Positions 40,382-47,528 of a DNA stretch of 64,000 nt are shown one piece after another; the first letter of the stretch is position 1; every line of letters begins with the position of its first letter. The stretch covers positions 62,001-126,000 of the IMG/VR virus record IMGVR_UViG_3300027749_000049, one strand, 5' to 3'. Source of the DNA: a virus. The position numbers were made by a program, and so were the translations under genes. Under the pieces are notes generated by a model that was not told the origin of the DNA, did no database searches, and worked only from the letters and a program-made list of their open reading frames with translations.

Positions 40382-40836
40382 TTAGTACATATATTTGCAA
40401 AAAAGGAGATATTGGGGTCCACGATAATATGTTTGGTGGAACAATTCTTTCAATAATAGACGATGCTTCAGCCAGTTATTCTTCCCAAATTTGCGATACT
40501 CAACGAATTGTTACCCTAAAGATTGACGAGCTTATTTTTAAGAAACCGGTTAAGGTTGGCAATATCCTAAAAGTATATGCAGATGTAAAAGAGTTCGGTA
40601 CAACCTCAGTTACCCTATACATTGAGGTTCGTAAACACAACGTATACACAGGTTTACAAACAGTTGTGACTCATACCCATATTAAATTTGTTAGAATAGA
40701 CGATGAAGGTCTTCCGCTTGCAATAAGTAATAGAGTTAAAGAGAGATATGCTGAGCGTATGAAAGAATACGGTAGAGCTCTATTTACTCCAGAAGAAATG
40801 ATACAGTTAAAAAAGAAACCTAAGAATAAGGATTAA
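40372..40836 (+). CDS. Hotdog-fold acyl-CoA thioesterase-like protein
   Basis: 154 residues. GVHDNMFGGTILSIIDDAS is the hotdog motif of YciA/acyl-CoA thioesterases (D-x-N-x-x-G-G-x-(I/L)-(L/M)-x-x-(I/L)-D-(D/E)), and TLKIDELIFKKPVKVGNIL the second strand region. Host members hydrolyse acyl-CoA thioesters. Rare in phages. Overlaps the phosphoesterase gene, so the two are translated together. Confidence 0.82.
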   Translation: MELVSTYICKKGDIGVHDNMFGGTILSIIDDASASYSSQICDTQRIVTLKIDELIFKKPVKVGNILKVYADVKEFGTTSVTLYIEVRKHNVYTGLQTVVTHTHIKFVRIDDEGLPLAISNRVKERYAERMKEYGRALFTPEEMIQLKKKPKNKD

Positions 40837-40837
40837 T

Positions 40838-41584
40838 TTATAGGGTAATACCTACAATAATTGAAGCGGTCTCCTGTAAAGGGCTAACCGCTTTATTTAT
40901 GTAATATGGATAACCTTGATAACTTAGCACATATAATAACCCAATTGAATATTTCCTGGTTAGGCTTAATGTAATTGAATTTGTACTTCTAACATTTAAG
41001 TTGTTATTGAAACTAACTTGGCGGTCTGAATAAATTGCTGGTTGAAATAGGGTAATTGATGATACCTTAACCAATGAATGTATTGCATCAAACCTAAATC
41101 TAGTTGATGCTCTAACTGTGAAGTTATTCATATCAGCATTTGAGCTTGATGAATAATATTCAGGTAAAATTAATTCAGAAATATTAAGCGTACATTTTTT
41201 GGTTTGTATAATTGATAAACCAAAACCCAAACCTACTGAACTTCTAAGATTAATGTTACGTTGAAAGGATTTTTCATTTTCAGTAAAGCCCATTAATTTC
41301 CAATTACGGCCAAGAGCCTTGGTTAAGTTAGCAGTTGTATAGAATTCGCTTTCATATAAATTCATAGCTGCTGTACCGTATGGAGACTGTTCACTCCATC
41401 GGTAGTTGGAATTGATTGACCAAGCATATCTGCCAGTATCCTTTTTGATTTCTGCCTTAACGGTAAGTCCAAGAGAACTAAAATTTCCCCTGGCGCCATC
41501 TGCTCCAAGGGAAAGATTTTTAGCAATTTGGCCATTGCTTATTTGAGCCAATAGTAGTACAGCTACTAATAATAAGTATCTCAT
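40838..41584 (-). CDS. Secreted beta-barrel-like protein
   Basis: 248 residues: signal peptide (MRYLLLVAVLLLAQISNGQ) followed by many amphipathic strands and a C-terminal strand ending SIIVGITL, as in outer-membrane proteins of Bacteroidetes. It probably inserts in or lines the outer membrane. Convergent with the thioesterase gene and first of a leftward group with the collar protein and endolysin. Confidence 0.65.
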   Translation of the reverse strand: MRYLLLVAVLLLAQISNGQIAKNLSLGADGARGNFSSLGLTVKAEIKKDTGRYAWSINSNYRWSEQSPYGTAAMNLYESEFYTTANLTKALGRNWKLMGFTENEKSFQRNINLRSSVGLGFGLSIIQTKKCTLNISELILPEYYSSSSNADMNNFTVRASTRFRFDAIHSLVKVSSITLFQPAIYSDRQVSFNNNLNVRSTNSITLSLTRKYSIGLLYVLSYQGYPYYINKAVSPLQETASIIVGITL

Positions 41585-41598
41585 TTAACTAATTGAGT

Positions 41599-41889
41599 TT
41601 ATGGACGCATTGGATATTCGCCAGCGATTGCAATATAAAACGGGATATATTGTTTATCACGATAATGTGTTTGACCCGGAACATGATCTAAGATATTTCC
41701 TCTATCATCTCTAAGTCTTAGGTCAGGTAGTGCAAATGTATGTTGACCATCTCCGCCATACGATCCACCGATTAAAGAGAATAGGGCAGGATTTTCTTCT
41801 GCTGATAAAATTTGACCTTCACATTTTGCCCAGCCTTCTGGTGCCCAATCCCATGGGAATTGTATAATTGTTCCAATAAAAGTTTCCAT
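41599..41889 (-). CDS. Tail-collar domain protein
   Basis: 96 residues. GTIIQFPWDWAPEGWAKCEG, ENPALFSLIGGSYGGDGQHT and FALPDLR match the phage tail-collar (microcystin-dependent protein) domain, here a single short domain. It may cap a fibre or be related to secreted MdpB-type proteins. Confidence 0.88.
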   Translation of the reverse strand: METFIGTIIQFPWDWAPEGWAKCEGQILSAEENPALFSLIGGSYGGDGQHTFALPDLRLRDDRGNILDHVPGQTHYRDKQYIPFYIAIAGEYPMRP

Positions 41890-41901
41890 TGTTTTATTTT
41901 A

Positions 41902-42720
41902 TTATTTTAATAACGCGTAATATTCGTTAAAGTGTTTTAGCCTATCGTCTAAACCTAACGTTCCGCCATTTACTCTTTTAGTAACGGCGGTTACGGTTGC
42001 AGTATCTGCACCCTTATCGCAAACTGCCCAAAGGTTATTAGATTGAAAAAAGAAAGCGGCTGAGGCTAATGGGTATTTAGTAGCAACCAGATCCGGATTA
42101 GCTAAAATATCTTCACTAACTGTTTTATCAAATCTGGTATAGTTCTCTTTGCCAGTTAATTGAATATAACCGCGACCTCTAAATTTCCAGCCTTCTCCAC
42201 TAGTTTCAGCACCATTACCCATACGGCTACTATAAACTCGGTTTGCAATTTTTTCAGGTTGTCTTTCATATGGGGCAGCAGCTGCTTCGTTAACAAAATA
42301 CTTTCCAAATGTTCCAACAAGACCTTTTGCTGAATAGTTTAAATTTTCCTGTACAGCTTTAAATCCACCACTTTCGTGTCCGCATTGAGAAAGAAAGTGT
42401 GCAAGTCTTAATGATGTAGTAATTCCAAATTTAGCAGCGGTATCTGGGATTTGAGCAATAACTGTATCCGGTACAAGACCCTTAAGTGCAGAAAGTTTAA
42501 ATTCGCTAGCCTGAATTACAACTTGAGTAGTTGAAACTGGTCCCATTAGTTTGTCCCAAGAAGATTGAACTATTGTTCCATCCGCCGTTAAACCATTAGC
42601 CAGTTGCCATTCTTTTACCCTTTTTTCAGTTACTGGCCCAAATTGGCCATCTGCTGTTAGTCCAAGCTTGGTTTGAAGTTGACTAACATCCGGCCCGGTT
42701 GATCCATTTTTTAATAACAT
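41902..42720 (-). CDS. Endolysin: peptidoglycan-binding domain plus GH19-type muramidase/chitinase domain
   Basis: 272 residues. Residues 1-60 are a peptidoglycan-binding (PG_binding_1) repeat (GSTGPDVSQLQTKLGLTADG, FGPVTEKRVKEWQ). Residues about 80-270 are a GH19-type hydrolase: LRLAHFLSQCGHESGGF with the catalytic Glu, and FRGRGYIQLTGKENY. No signal peptide, so a holin-type pathway is expected. It lysis-degrades the cell wall. Neighbours upstream on the other strand encode small membrane proteins that may complete a lysis set. Confidence 0.9.
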   Translation of the reverse strand: MLLKNGSTGPDVSQLQTKLGLTADGQFGPVTEKRVKEWQLANGLTADGTIVQSSWDKLMGPVSTTQVVIQASEFKLSALKGLVPDTVIAQIPDTAAKFGITTSLRLAHFLSQCGHESGGFKAVQENLNYSAKGLVGTFGKYFVNEAAAAPYERQPEKIANRVYSSRMGNGAETSGEGWKFRGRGYIQLTGKENYTRFDKTVSEDILANPDLVATKYPLASAAFFFQSNNLWAVCDKGADTATVTAVTKRVNGGTLGLDDRLKHFNEYYALLK

Positions 42721-42788
42721 AAATATGAGTTTCTTGTTATTTATTCGTTGGATTCATCCTATCTAAATACCAGAATAAATAATTAAGT

Positions 42789-43160
42789 ATGGGCATTTAT
42801 ATCAACAAAAGAGTTTCAAAATTGATATTGGATTGGTGTATTCAAAAATACGGGCCAAGTGCATATGCTAATGTGAAAACCTTAAGCATTGATCTGGATC
42901 CTAACCTGGAATGCTTTGGTCAATACTTTCCGTATCCTAATACAATCGTAATAAACCCCAAGAAGCATCGATCTCTTATTGCACTGTGCTCAACTATCAT
43001 ACACGAGTATACACATTTTCAACAAGATATGGTAAAGTATTTAGAATATCGAACCAGCTATGAAAATCATCCATATGAGATAAGCTCAAATAATCGAGGT
43101 GACCGCGATAAACTTGAGGCTCGGCGTTATATTTTAGGGAAACTACGCAAGCGATTGTAG
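42789..43160 (+). CDS. Zincin metallopeptidase-like protein
   Basis: 123 residues. IIHEYTHFQQDMVKYLEY contains HExxH (HEYTH) with a possible third ligand, E, in RDKLEARRYI. Small zincins of this sort are common in large phages; function unknown. Divergent from the endolysin gene. Confidence 0.75.
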   Translation: MGIYINKRVSKLILDWCIQKYGPSAYANVKTLSIDLDPNLECFGQYFPYPNTIVINPKKHRSLIALCSTIIHEYTHFQQDMVKYLEYRTSYENHPYEISSNNRGDRDKLEARRYILGKLRKRL

Positions 43161-43200
43161 TATAATTACTCTATAAATAACAAAAATAAAACAAAAACAA

Positions 43201-43389
43201 ATGAGAAAGTCAATTTTCGCTATCGTTGCTATCACTGCAATGCTTGCTAGCTGTCAAAACGCAGCAACTGAGACGCCAGTTACAATTGGAGCTGATTCAA
43301 CGCTAGTTGATTCAACCGACTGTATTACTCCGGATTCATGCGCTGCAGTTAATTCAACTTCAGTGACTGATACTACAGTGTCTAAGTAA
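43201..43389 (+). CDS. Small lipoprotein
   Basis: 62 residues. Lipobox LASC at residues 15-18 after a short hydrophobic segment; the mature part is Thr/Ser/Asp-rich. An outer-membrane lipoprotein near lysis genes could be an o-spanin, but it lacks helices typical of spanins. Followed by a strong terminator. Confidence 0.7.
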   Translation: MRKSIFAIVAITAMLASCQNAATETPVTIGADSTLVDSTDCITPDSCAAVNSTSVTDTTVSK

Positions 43390-43412
43390 TTAGTTAACAC
43401 TTTTTACTATCT

Positions 43413-43449
43413 AAATGCTCAAAGTGCAAACTTTGAGCATTTGTTTTTT
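43413..43449 (+). terminator. Rho-independent terminator
   Basis: AAATGCTCAAAG and CTTTGAGCATTT form a 12-bp stem, then GTTTTTTG. Confidence 0.9.
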
Positions 43450-43477
43450 GTATAAATAACAAAAAATATTGTATGCC

Positions 43478-43762
43478 ATGTCAGAAAATCAAAACCCAAT
43501 TACTGGATTTGCGGATACATTTCTATCAAAATTAAAAGAACAGTCATTTGTAATCATTCTTATGCTTGGAGTAATATATTACCAGCACCGTTTAATGGAA
43601 GAGCGAGTTAACTATTGGCAAAAGTTATATGAAGAAAAAGAACTTTATATGACAGAGACAGCCAAGGATGACAAGCAAATTCTATTAGAAAGAATTAAGT
43701 ATTTACAAGATCAACGTGATAAGTACGTAGATGAAGCACTTAATGAGGCAAGAACAAAATAG
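43478..43762 (+). CDS. Small membrane protein with coiled coil (spanin-like)
   Basis: 94 residues from the ATG at 43478. One transmembrane helix (about 21-38) followed by a charged coiled coil (YWQKLYEEKELYMTETAKDD). The arrangement resembles an i-spanin or a membrane-anchored adaptor; no family recognised. Confidence 0.65.
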   Translation: MSENQNPITGFADTFLSKLKEQSFVIILMLGVIYYQHRLMEERVNYWQKLYEEKELYMTETAKDDKQILLERIKYLQDQRDKYVDEALNEARTK

Positions 43763-43779
43763 AAAAAAATATTATAAAA

Positions 43780-44037
43780 ATGAACGAAACATCAATAGTT
43801 GGTATAGTTTTAGCATTAATTGGTATTCTTAAAGGTAAAGATATTTGGGAATTCTTTAAGCAACGAGCGGATGTTAAAAGTAAATCAACTGATAAAGTTA
43901 TTGAAGTATATGAAAAGCAATTAAATAATTGCGAAACCAAGGTTCAGAATCTTGAAAGTAAAAATGAACTGTTATCTAAACGGTTTGAGGCTAAGTTAAA
44001 GAGTAGAGGAGCTAAAAAACCTGAAAATAAAGCTTAG
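43780..44037 (+). CDS. Small membrane protein with coiled coil (holin-like)
   Basis: 85 residues: an N-terminal hydrophobic helix (about 5-18) and a long charged coiled coil (VIEVYEKQLNNCETKVQNLE). Similar layout to the previous gene; could be a holin or part of a two-component envelope complex. Confidence 0.6.
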   Translation: MNETSIVGIVLALIGILKGKDIWEFFKQRADVKSKSTDKVIEVYEKQLNNCETKVQNLESKNELLSKRFEAKLKSRGAKKPENKA

Positions 44038-44090
44038 TCAATTAGAACCAAATTTTAGAAATTGAGTATTATAATATAAAATAATATTCA

Positions 44091-44336
44091 ATGGAGCAAA
44101 ATGTCAGAGTCGGCCTTGAAAACTCAAGCCCAATTATTTGCGAGTCTTGCGGTGGAGACACCTTTAGCGAAGCAACCTATTTACGAAAAATTTCAAAATT
44201 ATTAACTGGCTCACCGGAAGATATGATCGTACCGGTTCCAACATTTATATGTACCAAATGTGGTCATGTGAATACTCAATTTCAAGTAAAGGATGCTAAG
44301 TCTCAACCTACTGACGCGCCAAAAATAATTTCATAA
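44091..44336 (+). CDS. Zinc-ribbon-like small protein
   Basis: 81 residues. CESCGG and FICTKCGHVN give two CxxC pairs, typical of a zinc ribbon; the KISKLLTGSPEDMIVPVP segment between them matches a small conserved phage family of unknown function. Confidence 0.75.
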   Translation: MEQNVRVGLENSSPIICESCGGDTFSEATYLRKISKLLTGSPEDMIVPVPTFICTKCGHVNTQFQVKDAKSQPTDAPKIIS

Positions 44337-44337
44337 C

Positions 44338-45021
44338 ATGGAGATAACATTTATAGCAGACACACATTGGCTTGTTTCAGATGCCAGTGATCGAGCCGAA
44401 TTAACTGAGCTTTTACCCGGTGGCCCAATTTTGGTACATGCAGGAGACGTAAGCGGCAGAGGTACTGAAAGAGAGATCCGGATTTTCTTAGACTGGTTTC
44501 ATAAGCTACCGTACATGCATAAAATCTTAATTGCAGGTAATCATGACTTCTTTTTTGAAGTTGCAAAACCTGAAGAGGTTCAAGCCTTACTTGCTGAATA
44601 TCCTGGAATTACCTACTTAAATGATAGTGGAGTTACAATTGAAGGTATTAAATTTTGGGGTAGTCCAGTAACTCCGGAGTTTCATAATTGGGCATTTAAT
44701 CGTTTTGAAAATGAAATTGGTGCCCATTGGGATCTTATACCTGAAGACACTGACGTCTTAATAACCCATGGTCCTCCTCATGGTGTACTAGATAAAACAA
44801 TCAGAGAAGGTTGGAGTGTTGGTTGTAAACACCTATTAAAGAAGGTTGATCAAGTTAAACCGCAAGTTCATGTATTTGGCCATATTCATGAAGCCATGGG
44901 CCAAATTAAAATTGGCAATACAACCTTTATCAATGCGTCAGTTGTTGACGAACGCTACTCATTGTATTATGAGAATCCTCCAATTATTTGGGTTGAACCA
45001 AAAACTCAAAGTTTAGTATAA
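44338..45021 (+). CDS. Calcineurin-like metallophosphoesterase
   Basis: 227 residues. FIADTHW (DxH), ILVHAGDVSG (GD), LIAGNHDFFF (GNHD), VLITHGPPHG and VFGHIHEAMG (GHxH) give the full set of metal ligands. Family acts on phosphoester bonds in nucleic acids, nucleotides or proteins; substrate unknown. One of three such enzymes in the window. Confidence 0.9.
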   Translation: MEITFIADTHWLVSDASDRAELTELLPGGPILVHAGDVSGRGTEREIRIFLDWFHKLPYMHKILIAGNHDFFFEVAKPEEVQALLAEYPGITYLNDSGVTIEGIKFWGSPVTPEFHNWAFNRFENEIGAHWDLIPEDTDVLITHGPPHGVLDKTIREGWSVGCKHLLKKVDQVKPQVHVFGHIHEAMGQIKIGNTTFINASVVDERYSLYYENPPIIWVEPKTQSLV

Positions 45022-45031
45022 TAATATAGAG

Positions 45032-45253
45032 ATGGATCAATTAGAAAACAAAAAAACCTATTCATTTAAGCTTGGTGGATTATATCCAGTCATTGCCTTT
45101 TGTACTGCAATGATAGGTTACACAATTCATCATAGTATATTTTGGAGTATTATGGATTTCTTTTTTGCTCCATTTGCTTGGATGAAATGGTTAATCATGC
45201 ATCAAGTAAATATTACAATCATTAAGGAAACGTTTTTCTTTTTTATACAGTAG
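45032..45253 (+). CDS. Small membrane protein
   Basis: 73 residues, hydrophobic in two segments (about 11-32 and 35-55), Phe/Trp-rich. No family recognised. Its end lies just before tRNA-Ser. Confidence 0.55.
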   Translation: MDQLENKKTYSFKLGGLYPVIAFCTAMIGYTIHHSIFWSIMDFFFAPFAWMKWLIMHQVNITIIKETFFFFIQ

Positions 45254-45265
45254 TTCTTTACATAC

Positions 45266-45355
45266 GGAGAGGTACCAAAGCGGTTTACTGGACCAGTCTT
45301 GAAAACTGGCGATCTTGAAAGGGATCCGTGAGTTCGAATCTCACCCTCTCCGCCA
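45266..45355 (+). tRNA. tRNA-Ser(UGA)
   Basis: Canonical cloverleaf: acceptor GGAGAGG/CCTCTCC, anticodon arm CCAGT-CTTGAAA-ACTGG with TGA, a long variable arm and T-loop TTCGAAT, discriminator G and encoded CCA, the only encoded CCA in the window. Reads UCA codons. Confidence 0.95.
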
Positions 45356-45378
45356 CATTTAATTAATAATAAAACCCA

Positions 45379-46068
45379 ATGATTAAAAACAGAACACCAT
45401 ACCTTGGTAAAATTAGACTTAAGTTTGAAAAGTTTCCTCACTATTCAGGAAAAGACAAACTAAATAAAGTACACCTAAACTTGGGCTTTACTAAATTAGT
45501 AAGTCGAATAACTCCATTTAAGGATTTTAAAGGCTGGATTGTAAACCCTAACTGTATTAAATTAATAGAGGAGAATACTGGCCTAAAGATAAAGACTCAC
45601 ACAGTCGATCACCATGGCCAAGGAGATGAGTTTCTTCTTTACCATTCAAGTATACACCCTGACGGTCATTACGTGGGATCAATTGAAGAGGGCTGGTGGT
45701 ATTATAATAACAAGTTAAGAGCAACCAAAGGCTCGCATCCACATACTGCATGGCATAAAGAAAAGAAACAATGGGTCGGTTATTCACATAGAGCTTCCCA
45801 GTCTTTTGGTAAAGGCGATAGGTTATTTACTGAGACCTGGACTATCCCAGTTAAAGATCTATTAAGCTATGATCGGTACTATATGAAACATATTGACAAG
45901 TTTTATGAAGAGGTTGAACGCTGGGCCAAAACCGGAGCAACTGACGACTTAACCCTTGCAAAATGGGCTACTGACTATATTCCATTTAAGCTTAGAGGAG
46001 CTAAAACAATTCATTCATACGAACAGGCATATGAAGCAGCTGTTAACTTTGCAAAATACGTCAGCTAA
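45379..46068 (+). CDS. Unknown protein with His-rich core
   Basis: 229 residues. Several His residues in clusters (HTVDHHGQGDEFLLYHSSIH, SHPHTAWHKEKKQWVG) could bind a metal. C-terminal helical part (DRYYMKHIDKFYEEVERW). No family recognised. Confidence 0.7.
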   Translation: MIKNRTPYLGKIRLKFEKFPHYSGKDKLNKVHLNLGFTKLVSRITPFKDFKGWIVNPNCIKLIEENTGLKIKTHTVDHHGQGDEFLLYHSSIHPDGHYVGSIEEGWWYYNNKLRATKGSHPHTAWHKEKKQWVGYSHRASQSFGKGDRLFTETWTIPVKDLLSYDRYYMKHIDKFYEEVERWAKTGATDDLTLAKWATDYIPFKLRGAKTIHSYEQAYEAAVNFAKYVS

Positions 46069-46329
46069 ATGAAGAAAGGTTCCCAAATTCGTGCTGAAAT
46101 ACTGGACAAGGACTTACGTAACTTGGCTGCAGAATTTGTAGAGAAATTAGAGACTGACCCATACCAACCGGGCGTGGTCCACCCACAAATATACCCAGAC
46201 GATTTACAAGAAGTGGTTGAAGACCTTTTCTATATTAGGGGTTATTCTGAGGCAACCATTAAAATCTTTAGAAATAAGGACGGAGTTTCAATTAAGGTTG
46301 AAGTATTGGACCGGGCTGGGAATAAATAA
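46069..46329 (+). CDS. Unknown small protein
   Basis: 86 residues, starting directly after the previous stop. Contains PGVVHPQIYPDDLQEVVEDL. No family recognised. Confidence 0.6.
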   Translation: MKKGSQIRAEILDKDLRNLAAEFVEKLETDPYQPGVVHPQIYPDDLQEVVEDLFYIRGYSEATIKIFRNKDGVSIKVEVLDRAGNK

Positions 46330-46347
46330 CTAAAAGTTATTACCCTA

Positions 46348-46902
46348 GTGAAAGCTAAGAAATTTAAACAATTTGTAACCGAAGCAATTAAGCGCAGATC
46401 TGCAGATATTAGTGTTGACGTAGAAGAGTGTGTATTTGTTATTAATGATACCATTTATTTTATGACACTTGCAATTGATGCAGCAGTTGACCATGAACCA
46501 GCTGATTCGTCAGTTGGATTATCAGCTTCAACTTATGTAGACGAATGGTGGTTAGATAATATTCCATTTTGTGAAAAATTAACAGATCCAGAAATTAATC
46601 AACTAATATTAGACCAATTAGGTTTAACTGTTAAAAATATGGATAGGCTAAGAGAGCTTGGAATAACTGATAAGCCTAAGACATCTATAATACCCGATAT
46701 TATATGGAATGCTTTAAATAAGTACCCAATGGAAGAGGTAACTGAACCTGAATTATCTCAAATACAGGATATTTTATCTAAACAAATTGATGCCTCTAGC
46801 TATAGGAATTTAATATATCACGATTTAACTGGAGACTTTGACGAGCGAGTTACTAGAGAATTAGATAATGAAGTTGACCATTATGATAATGGCAGATGGT
46901 AA
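46348..46902 (+). CDS. Protein with capsid-targeting-like N-terminus, GTG start
   Basis: 184 residues from a GTG at 46348, required to include MKAKKFKQFVTEAIKRR (F-V-T-E). The second motif, MDRLRELGITD, is near residue 98. Acidic remainder with no family. Confidence 0.78.
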   Translation: MKAKKFKQFVTEAIKRRSADISVDVEECVFVINDTIYFMTLAIDAAVDHEPADSSVGLSASTYVDEWWLDNIPFCEKLTDPEINQLILDQLGLTVKNMDRLRELGITDKPKTSIIPDIIWNALNKYPMEEVTEPELSQIQDILSKQIDASSYRNLIYHDLTGDFDERVTRELDNEVDHYDNGRW

Positions 46903-46952
46903 TACTTATTAAAACTGCTCAATATAAATAACCTAAAATAATTAAAACAACC

Positions 46953-47501
46953 ATGCAAATGTTAAAATTCACACAATTTGTAAATGAAGCAAAACTTACA
47001 GACACAGCTCTCATTTCAAAATTGGATAGAATCCATGAAATTAAAGAAAGACTTAAGGAACTAACTGCTGAAACCAAGTCAATTGAAGGCGAATTAAAAG
47101 ACTTTGATGCTAGTGTTAAACCAGTGTTTGATGCAATGAAAGTCCTAAATGATAAATTAGCCTTAACTGAGAAATACGTAATTAAGATTACCAGATACGG
47201 TGGAGAAGGTAGTGCAGTTTCTTATGGTAAAGCAGTTGAACAAGCTCTTACCCAAGTTGATGAAGCTGCTCAAGCAATTATTAACGAATGTGTTAGAGTA
47301 AATACTGCAGTAACTAGCGTAAAACACTCTTACGATATTCAAAAGGTTGACGAATCTAAATTGTCTGATAAAGTAAAAGCAATAGTTGCTAGATTCTCTG
47401 ATAAAATCAGGTCAGCTGTTGAGAAATTCAAATCAGTATTTGCAACTAAAACAGCTAAGATTGATCAAGCTAATCAAAAATTAGCAGGTATCGTAAAGTA
47501 A
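46953..47501 (+). CDS. Coiled-coil protein with capsid-targeting-like N-terminus
   Basis: 182 residues. MLKFTQFVNEAKLTD (from Met3) is a clear signal. The body is a coiled coil (LKELTAETKSIEGELKDF) with basic heptads near the end. Similar in character to small core or internal proteins. Confidence 0.8.
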   Translation: MQMLKFTQFVNEAKLTDTALISKLDRIHEIKERLKELTAETKSIEGELKDFDASVKPVFDAMKVLNDKLALTEKYVIKITRYGGEGSAVSYGKAVEQALTQVDEAAQAIINECVRVNTAVTSVKHSYDIQKVDESKLSDKVKAIVARFSDKIRSAVEKFKSVFATKTAKIDQANQKLAGIVK

Positions 47502-47528
47502 TTACACCAAAAAAAGAAATATCGAACA

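Noticed and set aside
44351-44566. Leftward ORF inside the metallophosphoesterase gene
   Set aside because: Antisense shadow of a well-supported gene.
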